Shown: positions 28,876-35,657 of the stretch, piece by piece | Numbering within the stretch: the stretch's first letter is position 1 | Layout of the letters: every line of letters begins with the position of its first letter | Assembly: GCA_020633435.1 (NCBI GenBank) | Contig: JACKDP010000011.1 | Span: forward strand, 182,594-246,593 | Length of the DNA: 64,000 nt | Reading direction: 5' to 3' | DNA from: Myxococcales bacterium | GTDB lineage: Bacteria; Myxococcota_A; Bradymonadia; UBA7976; UBA1532 | Notes under the pieces: model-generated | The model's input: only the letters and a program-made list of their open reading frames with translations | Databases searched by the model: none | Told to the model about the DNA's origin: nothing | Program-made: the position numbers and the translations under genes

Positions 28876-30522
28876 TCAGTACGCTGCCTTGTGCACGCCG
28901 GCCACGGCCCGGCCCGACGGGTCGGCGCGCCCGCGGAAGCTCGGATCCCACGCCAGCGCGGCCGGAGTGCTGCACGCCACGCTCTCCGCGACCGGCACCG
29001 TCCCGGCGGCCTGCGCCTGCGGGAAGTGCCCCTCGAAGATCTGCCGGTACAGGCAGGCCTCCTTGGTGAGCGCCGTGCCCAGCCGCACCTGCGCCTCCTC
29101 CAGCGCCGCGTCCGTGATCACCGCCTCGGCGTGGGCCCGCAGCCCGTCGATCCAGCCGTAGCCCACGCCGTCGCTGAACTGCTCCTTCTGGCGCCACAAG
29201 ATGTCGTCGGGCAGCCACCCCTGAAATGCCGTCCGCAGCAGGTGCTTCTCGATGCGATCGCCGCAGAGCTTGTGCCGCGCCGGGATGCCCATCGCGTGAT
29301 CCACGAACGCGGTGTCCAGGAACGGCACCCGCGCCTCCACCCCCCACGCCGCCATGGACTTGTTGGCCCGCAGGCAGTCGTACAGGTGCAGCTGCTGCAG
29401 CTTGCGCACCGTCTCCTCGTGGAACGCCTCCGCCCCCGGCGCCTTGTGGAAGTACAGGTAGCCGCCGAAGAGCTCGTCGGAGCCCTCCCCCGACAGGACC
29501 ATCTTGATGCCCATCGCCTTGATGCGCCGGGCCATCAGGTACATGGGCGTGCTGGCCCGCACCGTGGTCACGTCGAACGTCTCCAGGTGCCAGATGACGT
29601 CGGCCAGCGCGTCGATGCCCTCCTGCACCGTGAACTGGAAGGCGTGGTGGGCCGTGCCCAGGAAGGCCGCCGCCCGCGCCGCGGCCTCCACGTCCGGCGA
29701 GCCGGCGAGGCCGATGGAGAAGGAGTGCAGCCGCGGCCACCAGGCCCGCTCCCGCCCGCCCGACTCCACGCGGTGCTCGGCGAACCGCGCCGCGATGGCC
29801 GCCACCACCGACGAGTCCAGCCCCCCCGACAGCAGCACGCCGTAGGGCACGTCGCTCATCAGGTGGCTGCGCACGCTGTCGATGAGCGCCTCGCGCAGGG
29901 CCGCCGGATCCGCCGGCGCGTCGGGCACCGCGGTCGTCCAGGCCCGCGCGTACCAGCGCCGCGGGGCCGCGTCCCCCTTGCCCATCACGTGGCCGGGGGG
30001 GAAGAGGTCGACGGTCTCGCAGATGGCCGCCAGCGCCTTGAGCTCCGACGCGACGTGCAGCACCCCCGCCGCGTCCCGCCCCAGGTAGAGCGGGATGATG
30101 CCCAGGGGATCCCGCGCGATGAGCCAGTCCCCGGTGCCCTTGTCGTAGAGCACGAAGGCGAACATGCCCCGCAGGTGGTGCACCAGCTCGGCGCCATGCG
30201 CCCGGTACAGCGGCAGGATGACCTCGCAGTCGGAGTCCGTCTGGAAGGCCCAGTCGGGGAACCGCGCCCGCGTCGCCTGGTGGTCGTAGATCTCGCCGTT
30301 CACCGCCAGCACGAGCTGGCCGTCGGCGCTCACCAGGGGCTGCGCCCCGTGCAGCGGATCCACGATGGCCAGGCGCTCATGGGCCAGCGCCACCCGCTCG
30401 TCGACGTAGAGCCCGCTGTAGTCCGGGCCGCGGTGGCGCAGCAGCCGGGCCTGGGAGACGGCGAGCGAGCGCGCCGCGGCGACGGGCCGCTGGTGGTCAA
30501 GAACTCCAAAGATTCCGCACAT
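28876..30522 (-). CDS. asnB: Asparagine synthase (glutamine-hydrolysing), AsnB type
   Basis: 548 residues, close to the 554 of E. coli AsnB. Residues 1-~200 are the class II glutamine amidotransferase domain with the catalytic nucleophile Cys2 (CGIFGVLDHQ) exposed after Met removal, LAHERLAIVDP and AVNGEIYDH. The synthetase domain has the PP-loop LLSGGLDSSVVAAI and VLSGEGSDELFGGYLYFHKA. It makes Asn from Asp, Gln and ATP. The ATG at 30522 has SD GGGAGGGA (30528-30535), part of which sits in a hairpin arm. A leader peptide with four Asn codons lies 64 bases upstream, which suggests feedback by Asn-tRNA charging. Confidence 0.97.
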   Translation of the reverse strand: MCGIFGVLDHQRPVAAARSLAVSQARLLRHRGPDYSGLYVDERVALAHERLAIVDPLHGAQPLVSADGQLVLAVNGEIYDHQATRARFPDWAFQTDSDCEVILPLYRAHGAELVHHLRGMFAFVLYDKGTGDWLIARDPLGIIPLYLGRDAAGVLHVASELKALAAICETVDLFPPGHVMGKGDAAPRRWYARAWTTAVPDAPADPAALREALIDSVRSHLMSDVPYGVLLSGGLDSSVVAAIAARFAEHRVESGGRERAWWPRLHSFSIGLAGSPDVEAAARAAAFLGTAHHAFQFTVQEGIDALADVIWHLETFDVTTVRASTPMYLMARRIKAMGIKMVLSGEGSDELFGGYLYFHKAPGAEAFHEETVRKLQQLHLYDCLRANKSMAAWGVEARVPFLDTAFVDHAMGIPARHKLCGDRIEKHLLRTAFQGWLPDDILWRQKEQFSDGVGYGWIDGLRAHAEAVITDAALEEAQVRLGTALTKEACLYRQIFEGHFPQAQAAGTVPVAESVACSTPAALAWDPSFRGRADPSGRAVAGVHKAAY

Positions 30523-30530
30523 TTTCGTCC

Positions 30531-30562
30531 CTCCCTGCGCCCGCCCGGGGGCGCGCAGGGAG
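30531..30562 (-). promoter_or_regulatory. SD-overlapping hairpin in the asnB leader
   Basis: CTCCCTGCGC (30531-30540) and GCGCAGGGAG (30553-30562) form a perfect 10-bp inverted repeat with a 12-base loop between the leader peptide stop and the asnB start. Its 3' arm on the mRNA covers part of the asnB SD (30531-30535). No U tract follows, so it would act on translation rather than termination. Confidence 0.6.
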
Positions 30563-30585
30563 AGATCCGCCGGACGAGCGCGTGT

Positions 30586-30660
30586 CTAGTCGGCGTTGTT
30601 GTTGTTGCGGCAGATCGTGGCAGCGGAGGGCGCGACGGCGGTGGTGCGGGTGCGGGTCAC
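30586..30660 (-). CDS. Asparagine-rich leader peptide of asnB
   Basis: A 24-residue frame from GTG at 30660 to TAG at 30586-30588, preceded five bases upstream by GGAGGAGGA, one of the best SD sequences in the window. The product is T-R-T-R-T-T-A-V-A-P-S-A-A-T-I-C-R then four Asn (codons AAC x4 at 30595-30606) and Ala-Asp. Four consecutive Asn codons just before the asparagine synthase gene, plus a hairpin over its SD, are the hallmarks of an attenuation leader: ribosomes short of Asn-tRNA would pause there. Too short to be a functional protein otherwise. A possible promoter, TTGCGC/TACGGT with 18 bases between, lies at 30714-30685. The translation itself is inferred. Confidence 0.65.
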   Translation of the reverse strand: MTRTRTTAVAPSAATICRNNNNAD

Positions 30661-30721
30661 GGCGTCCTCCTCCACGGCGACTTCACCGTAGCGAGGCGCA
30701 CCGCGGCGGCGCAAGTCCGAT

Positions 30722-31969
30722 TCACGAGCCCTTGCGGAAGCGGATGTGCATGTGGTCGTCGTGGCCCTTCCAGTGGCGCACGATGCCGTACAGCCGGTGC
30801 GCCGGGCGCGGGTACTGGAACCACTGGGCCAGCAGGTTCGCCGACACCTTCTTGCGCTTCGCCTCCTCGTAGAGCAGCGCCTGGATGTCGTGGTCCACGA
30901 AGATGAACTGGACCTCGCCGGTCTTGAGGAACTCGTGGATGAGGGCCCACGTCCGCGGCACGTCGATGGAGTCCTCGGTGCCCTTCACGAACGTCTTCTC
31001 GTGCCCCTTGCCCTTCTTGTAGACCCAGCCGATGTCCACGTCCCGGCCGTCCTGGTGGGACACATGGCCGGAGATCGGCCCGCCCGCCTTCTGGCTCAGG
31101 TCGCCCATGACCACCGTCGGGCCCTTGGACCGCTGGCGGTAGCGCTCGAAGACCTTCTGGATGAGCTGCACCGACTTGCGCGTGCCGTACGTCCGGTCCT
31201 TGCGCTTGATGTAGAAGTGCTGGGGCATTGTGCGCAGCCGCGTCGCCGACTTGAGGCTGTCCCGCTCGTCCTCGGGCAGGAAGTCCGAGAGCACCTCGCC
31301 GTCCCGCCAGATCACCAGCACCGTCCGCCCCGCGCCGAGCTTCGCCCGATCCTGCAGCTTGTGCTCCTGGAAGTCCCAGAGCTCGTCCTGGGAGAGGTCG
31401 AACTTCTTGGCGATGCTGGCGAAGGTGTCGCCCTTCTGCACGGTGTACAGCTCGTGGATGCGCTCCCGCGGCGGGATGAGCGGGCAGACCTGCAGCTTCT
31501 GGCCGGGGCGGATGCGGTCGATGCTCTTCACCCGCCGGCGGTTCCAGCGCTTCAAGTCGTCGACGGTGACGCCGTAGCGGCCCGCGATGGCCCCCGCGAT
31601 CTCCCCGGGCACGATCTCGTGCTCGTGGATGGGGCTCTGGTAGTCGCACATCCGGGCGTTGCGGCCGTCCTTGCCCTTCTTCTTGCCAGCGTCGCGCTTC
31701 GCGGCCTTCCCGCTCTTCTTGCCGGCGTCGCGCTTCGCGGCCTTCCCGGCCTTGTCAGCCTTGTCGGGCCGGGCGGCCTTCTTGCCGGCGTCGCGCTTCG
31801 CGGGCTTCGCCGGCTTCTCCGCCTTCTTGCTGGCGTCGCGCTTCGCGGCCTTCCCGGTCGTCTTGCTCGCGTCGCGCTTCGCGATGGCGCCCTTCTCCGG
31901 CGCCGCGGGCGGCGCGGCGAAGGCGGCGCACGCCAGCAGCAGCAAGAGGGCAGGCAGCAGGGCTCTCAT
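30722..31969 (-). CDS. LysM-containing MepA (M74)-like murein endopeptidase
   Basis: 415 residues from ATG 31969. A signal peptide (RALLPALLLLLACAAFA) precedes a ~90-residue linker of KRDAGKK-type repeats, very basic. Two LysM modules follow (HEHEIVPGEIAGAIAGRYGV...WNRRRVKSIDRIRPGQ, and HELYTVQKGDTFASIAKKFD). The catalytic domain shows the M74 zinc motif: GDLSQKAGGPISGHVSHQDG then RDVDIGWVY, and the later WKGHDDHMHIRF supplies the second His cluster. MepA cleaves D-Ala-meso-DAP cross-links and is beta-lactam-insensitive. Canonical MepA has no LysM modules, so this is a fusion. The asnB leader starts 62 bases downstream on the same strand. Confidence 0.88.
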   Translation of the reverse strand: MRALLPALLLLLACAAFAAPPAAPEKGAIAKRDASKTTGKAAKRDASKKAEKPAKPAKRDAGKKAARPDKADKAGKAAKRDAGKKSGKAAKRDAGKKKGKDGRNARMCDYQSPIHEHEIVPGEIAGAIAGRYGVTVDDLKRWNRRRVKSIDRIRPGQKLQVCPLIPPRERIHELYTVQKGDTFASIAKKFDLSQDELWDFQEHKLQDRAKLGAGRTVLVIWRDGEVLSDFLPEDERDSLKSATRLRTMPQHFYIKRKDRTYGTRKSVQLIQKVFERYRQRSKGPTVVMGDLSQKAGGPISGHVSHQDGRDVDIGWVYKKGKGHEKTFVKGTEDSIDVPRTWALIHEFLKTGEVQFIFVDHDIQALLYEEAKRKKVSANLLAQWFQYPRPAHRLYGIVRHWKGHDDHMHIRFRKGS

Positions 31970-32098
31970 GATCCGGTCCACCAACCTCACCGATCCGCCG
32001 CGTATTCCGTCGGGACCTGCGTTCCCACTATCATGCGGCCTCGCTCCCTCTTGGCACTGGCCCGGAGCAGATTGCAAGGATCACAGGAGGCCTGGCCC

Positions 32099-32911
32099 AT
32101 GCAGCGCGCGACCCTCGGCCCCGTCGAGCTGGCCTACGACACCGCGGGCGACGACGGCACCCCCGTCCTGCTGATCATGGGCTTCGCCGTGCGCGGCAAC
32201 GCCTGGCGCCGCCAGATCCCCGCCCTGTCGGCCCAGCACCGCGTCATCTGGTTCGACAACCGCGGCGTCGGCGACACCGTCGCCCCCCGCCGGCCCGTCT
32301 CCATCCGCGCCTTCGCCGACGACGCCGCCGCCCTCCTCGACCACCTGGGCGTCGAGCGCGCCCACGTCGTCGGCATCTCCATGGGCGGGATGATCGCCCA
32401 GCACGTCGCCCACCGGCACCCGGACCGCCTGCGCAGCCTGACCCTCATCGCCACCCACGCCGGCGGCCGCCGCGCCGTCCTGCCCACCGCCCAGGGCCTG
32501 CGCCTCTTCCTCCAGGCCAACTTCGACCGCCGCCAGCGCGGCGACGCCCTGCTCAACCTGCTGATGACGCCCGAGTTCCTGGAGACGGCCGACCGCGAGC
32601 GCATCAAGGCCGACCTCGCCGAGGAGCTCGGCATCCGCTCCGGCCTCGCGCGCCTCGGCCAGCTCGGCGCCGTCCTCTCCCACGACATGCGCCGCCACCT
32701 CCCCCGCCTCGGTCAGGTGCCCACCCTCGTCATCAAGCCCGACCGCGACGTCCTCATCCACCCGCGCAACTCCGACCACCTGGCCCGGCGCATCCCCGGC
32801 GCCCGCCTCGTCACCGTCCCCGACGTGGGCCACGGCCTCCTGCGCGAGCACCCGGGGCACGTCAGCGACCTCCTGCTCGGCCACTTCGCCCAGGTCGACG
32901 CCCAGGCCTGA
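32099..32911 (+). CDS. Alpha/beta hydrolase
   Basis: 270 residues from ATG 32099, preceded by AGGAGG. Oxyanion motif VLLIMGFAVRGNAW, WFDNRGVGDTVAPR, nucleophile elbow VVGISMGGMIAQHVA, acid DRDVLIHPRNSD, and His in VPDVGHGLL complete a Ser-Asp-His triad. The pattern of GISMGGM and a short lid (RRAVLPTAQGLRLFLQANF) places it among the esterase/lactonase-type hydrolases of the 3-oxoadipate enol-lactonase-like group; the substrate cannot be read from sequence. No signal peptide. It is divergent from the MepA-like gene. A structured region and terminator follow. Confidence 0.9.
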   Translation: MQRATLGPVELAYDTAGDDGTPVLLIMGFAVRGNAWRRQIPALSAQHRVIWFDNRGVGDTVAPRRPVSIRAFADDAAALLDHLGVERAHVVGISMGGMIAQHVAHRHPDRLRSLTLIATHAGGRRAVLPTAQGLRLFLQANFDRRQRGDALLNLLMTPEFLETADRERIKADLAEELGIRSGLARLGQLGAVLSHDMRRHLPRLGQVPTLVIKPDRDVLIHPRNSDHLARRIPGARLVTVPDVGHGLLREHPGHVSDLLLGHFAQVDAQA

Positions 32912-32964
32912 CCCGCCCCCGATCAGAAAGTCCTTGACGCCTCTCCCATGTCTCGCGAGACTGC

Positions 32965-33176
32965 GAGGGTCGGTCGTCTCCCCATGACTCATCTGGAGGT
33001 CCTGGTGTTCGCACCCGAAATCCACCGCGCTGTCGGCACTGGTCACGCCCCGCGTGCCCGGATCCTGCAGCGCCCCCTGGCCGGGGTGAAGGCGGCAACC
33101 TCCTAGAACGACTGGACTATCCAGCGTTCCGGCGGCGCCCGCCCTCCCCCTGGGAGCGGCGGGCGTTCTCGTCTCT
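32965..33176 (+). ncRNA. Candidate rod-like structured ncRNA ending in an intrinsic terminator
   Basis: Nested complementary segments fold the region into a long irregular hairpin: CGGTCGT (32971-32977) with ACGACTG (33108-33114); CTGGAGGT (32993-33000) with ACCTCC-t-AG (33098-33106); GCGCTG (33027-33032) with CAGCGC (33068-33073); GGCAC (33035-33039) with GTGCC (33054-33058); and a side hairpin GGTG-TTCG-CACC (33004-33015). The arrangement resembles the closing stem, bubble and apical stem of 6S RNA, although no 6S-specific sequence was identified. TTGACG at 32934 is a possible -35 with a weak -10. The start is approximate. It may instead be a long 3' UTR of the hydrolase. Confidence 0.4.
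33136..33176 (+). terminator. Strong intrinsic terminator
   Basis: CGCCCGCC (33136-33143) pairs with GGCGGGCG (33158-33165) and the inner CTCCC with GGGAG, leaving one bulged C and a 3-base loop, followed by TTCTCGTCTCT. The best rho-independent terminator in the window; it lies 225 bases past the hydrolase stop. Confidence 0.75.
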
Positions 33177-33380
33177 GGCCCCGCTCGTCGCGCACCCGTC
33201 GCGCCTGATCCCAGGCGAACGGGCGGGGTCTGTCTCATGGGATCATGACTGTGACTGCGACCGACACTCTCGGTCGGGCCGGGCCAGTGGCCGGCGTCGG
33301 CACCCGGTACACCGCCCGGGGGGGCCGCCGTCGCGGCATTGCTGCTTGGGGGTTCGAGTCCCCCGGGGCCGAGAGGTCGC

Positions 33381-33480
33381 GGGGCGGCGGGGGGGGCGCG
33401 CGGGGGGGCCCGGGGGGGGGGGCGCCCCCCGCGCGGGGGGCCCCGGGGGGGGGCTCGGGGGGGGGGGGGGGGGCGCCGCC
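33381..33480 (+). repeat. Extreme G-tract block
   Basis: 100 bases with almost only G and C on this strand, including runs of 8, 7, 11, 6, 9 and 17 G. It could form G-quadruplexes, or could be an assembly artefact from homopolymers. It lies upstream of the cupin operon promoter region. Confidence 0.7.
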
Positions 33481-33567
33481 GCGTGGACACCATAAGGTTT
33501 GCTCAAGGCCTTCCGGTGTTTGCACAACCCCGTTGATCCGCGCCGCGGGCCGGCCCATCCTCCCGCC

Positions 33568-33882
33568 ATGCAGCGCGACGGCAACCTTTTCGACGACGAC
33601 GCGCCCCCGGCCACCGGGGAGCGCTTCGAGATCCTCTGCCGGGCGGCGGGCGTGCGCATCGAGCGCATCGTCAGCTCCGCCGTGCCGGTGCCGGGCACCT
33701 ACGTCCAGGACTGGGACGAGTGGGTCGTCCTCCTGCGCGGCGAGGCCACCCTGGTGATCGCGGGCGAGGAGACGGCCCTCGTGGCCGGCGACCACCTCTT
33801 CCTGCCGGCCCGCGTCCCGCACCGCGTGGAGCGCACGACCGCCGGGGCCCTCTGGCTGGCCGTCCACCTGGAGGGCGAGTGA
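33568..33882 (+). CDS. Small cupin-domain protein
   Basis: 104 residues from ATG 33568. A single cupin barrel is visible in DEWVVLLRGEATLVIAG, ALVAGDHLFLPARVPHRVE and LWLAVHL; the His of VPHRVE is present but the first cupin motif lacks the usual HxH (it reads QDWDEW), so metal binding is uncertain. Such stand-alone cupins bind small sugars or metals or act as isomerases; function cannot be assigned. The stop overlaps the GTG of the next gene (GTGA at 33879-33882), giving a three-gene operon with a lipoprotein and a TonB-type receptor. Confidence 0.85.
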   Translation: MQRDGNLFDDDAPPATGERFEILCRAAGVRIERIVSSAVPVPGTYVQDWDEWVVLLRGEATLVIAGEETALVAGDHLFLPARVPHRVERTTAGALWLAVHLEGE

Positions 33883-35657
33883 CGCGCATCGCAGCCCTCG
33901 GCCTGGCGCTCGCGGCCTGCGACCCCGCCGTCGGCCCCGCCCCCGACGTGACCGAGGCCGCCGCCTGCGCCCCCGGCGACCTGGACCACCCACAGGCCCT
34001 CGCCTTCCTGGGCGACACCCTCGTCGTCGCGAGCACCGGCTACGCCACCCCCGACTGGGGCACCGGCCGCGTCACCTTCTTCGACGTGGACGCCAGCCGG
34101 GCCACCGCCGTCCAGGAGACGGCGTGGCAGAACCCGCAGGGCCTCGCCGTGCACGACGGCCGCGTGCTCGTGGCGAGCACGGGCGTCTACGACTTCTCGG
34201 GCAGCCTGCCCCGCATGGCCACCCCGGGCGGCATCGAGATCGTCGACCCCGCTCACCCCCGGGACGGCGCCCGCACCATCCCCCTCGACATCGGCCCCGA
34301 CGGCCGCGCCGGCGGGCCGGTGGACGTGGTGGTGGTCGGCGACCGCCTCTTCATCTCGTCCGGCATCGCCCCGCGCGTGCATGTCTATGATCTCGCTCGA
34401 CAAGTCTGGGTGCGTGGCCCCTCGGATCCTGTGGTGTACGGCGACGGCGACCTGGGCCTGGGCACCCTCGCCACCGACGGCCGGCGCGTCGTCCTGGTCG
34501 ACTACAACGCCGATCGCCTGCACCTGCTCGACGCCGTGACGGGGGAGCCGTGGGCGTGCAGCGTCGACCTGGGCGAGAGCCCCGAGCTGGAGGGGGCCAA
34601 GGCGCCCGTCATCGTGGGCGACGACCTGTACGTGGTGCTGGACCAGGCCGGCCTCGTCCGCCGCGTCCGCCTGCCCGCCGACGCCGCCGACGCCTGCCCG
34701 GGCCTGCGCGCCGAGACCGTGGCCGTGACGGGGCTCCTGCCCAACGACCTGGCCGTCCGCGACGACCGGCTCTACGTGGTCCACTCGGGCGACAACAACA
34801 TCCAGGTCCTCGACCTGGCGACGTTCGACCCCGTCGACCTGCACGTCCTGCCGCCGGGGAGCAACCCGTGGCAGCTCGTCTTCCACCCCGGTCGCCCGCT
34901 CGCGGCCGTCTCGGAGTGGCAGGCGAGCGGCGTGACGCTCATCGACCTCGCCGACGGCCACCAGCGCCGCCTGCGGTGCGACGCCGAGACGCCCCCCGTC
35001 GCGGCCCCGCCGGCCGGACCCGACCCCATCGGCGAGGCCCGCCTGGCCGACGAGGTCCGCGCCGCCCCCTCGGCGGGCGACGGCCCCTTCCGCGACCCCT
35101 TCCGCGCCGTCAACGGCGTGCGCGGCGGCGGAGACGCCCAGGGCGGCCTCGACGTCTTCTCCCTCGGCACCACCCCGGACGTCGACGACCACGTCGTCCT
35201 GTGCTGGTCCGACGGCCCCATCACCGCCGGCCCCGGCCCCGAGCTCGTCGTGTTCGAGAACCCGTTCCAGGGCTTCGTCGATCCGGTCATCGTCGAGGTC
35301 TCCGCCGACGGCGAGGCCTGGGCCACCTTCCCCCATGACTACCGGGGCGACGACGAGACGCGCTACGACCCCGATCCGGCCCTCTGGGTCGGCTTCGCCG
35401 GCGTCACGCCCGTCCGCTTCCACGCCGAGGACCACCGCGTCGATCCCTTCGACGCCGCCGCGGCCGGGGGCGACGCCTTCGACTTCGACGACCTGGACGC
35501 CTCCGACGCCGCCGCACGCGTCCGCGCCGAGGGGGCCGCCTGCGTGCGCCTCGTCAGCGCCCAGGCCCGCGTGAACCCCGACTCCGGCCAGGCGTTCCCC
35601 GTCGCCCCCGTGGCCGACGGCGCCGACATCGACGGGGTGTACGGGCGGATCCGCTGA
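33879..35657 (+). CDS. Beta-propeller lipoprotein partner of a TonB-dependent receptor
   Basis: 592 residues from GTG 33879. The lipobox is ALGLALAAC-DPA. Residues ~25-385 are propeller repeats (PQALAFLGDTLVVASTGYA, PQGLAVHDGRVLVAST, LPNDLAVRDDRLYVVHSGDNNIQVLDL, NPWQLVFHPGRPLAAVSE), like surface-exposed NHL/YVTN proteins. The C-terminal ~200 residues (DPFRAVNGVRGGGDAQGG ... SLGTTPDVDDHVVLCWSDGP ... VVFENPFQGFVDPVIVEVSADG) form a cell-surface domain of the type seen next to cobalamin/TonB receptors. It overlaps the cupin gene and the receptor gene, so it probably helps capture the receptor's ligand at the outer membrane. Ligand unknown. Confidence 0.8.
   Translation: MTRIAALGLALAACDPAVGPAPDVTEAAACAPGDLDHPQALAFLGDTLVVASTGYATPDWGTGRVTFFDVDASRATAVQETAWQNPQGLAVHDGRVLVASTGVYDFSGSLPRMATPGGIEIVDPAHPRDGARTIPLDIGPDGRAGGPVDVVVVGDRLFISSGIAPRVHVYDLARQVWVRGPSDPVVYGDGDLGLGTLATDGRRVVLVDYNADRLHLLDAVTGEPWACSVDLGESPELEGAKAPVIVGDDLYVVLDQAGLVRRVRLPADAADACPGLRAETVAVTGLLPNDLAVRDDRLYVVHSGDNNIQVLDLATFDPVDLHVLPPGSNPWQLVFHPGRPLAAVSEWQASGVTLIDLADGHQRRLRCDAETPPVAAPPAGPDPIGEARLADEVRAAPSAGDGPFRDPFRAVNGVRGGGDAQGGLDVFSLGTTPDVDDHVVLCWSDGPITAGPGPELVVFENPFQGFVDPVIVEVSADGEAWATFPHDYRGDDETRYDPDPALWVGFAGVTPVRFHAEDHRVDPFDAAAAGGDAFDFDDLDASDAAARVRAEGAACVRLVSAQARVNPDSGQAFPVAPVADGADIDGVYGRIR

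Larger units (their letters stand above)
32912..33567. other. 656-base intergenic region between hydrolase and cupin gene
   Basis: No coding frame with proper start and codon bias on either strand. It contains a candidate ncRNA (32965-33176), a hairpin CGACCGA-CACTC-TCGGTCG (33258-33276), an isolated tRNA T-arm-like hairpin (33348-33364), a G-tract block (33381-33480) and, from 33485, an AT-richer stretch with TTTGCTC/TTTGCAC that probably carries the promoter of the cupin operon. Confidence 0.7.

Noticed and set aside
33280..33345. Cobalamin riboswitch before the BtuB-like operon
   Set aside because: A GCCACTG-like string exists only on the minus strand and no B12 box is present, so it cannot serve the plus-strand operon.
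33348..33364. Complete tRNA gene around a T-arm-like hairpin
   Set aside because: The next seven bases (GGGGCCG) have no partner upstream and no anticodon arm can be drawn; kept only as a finding.
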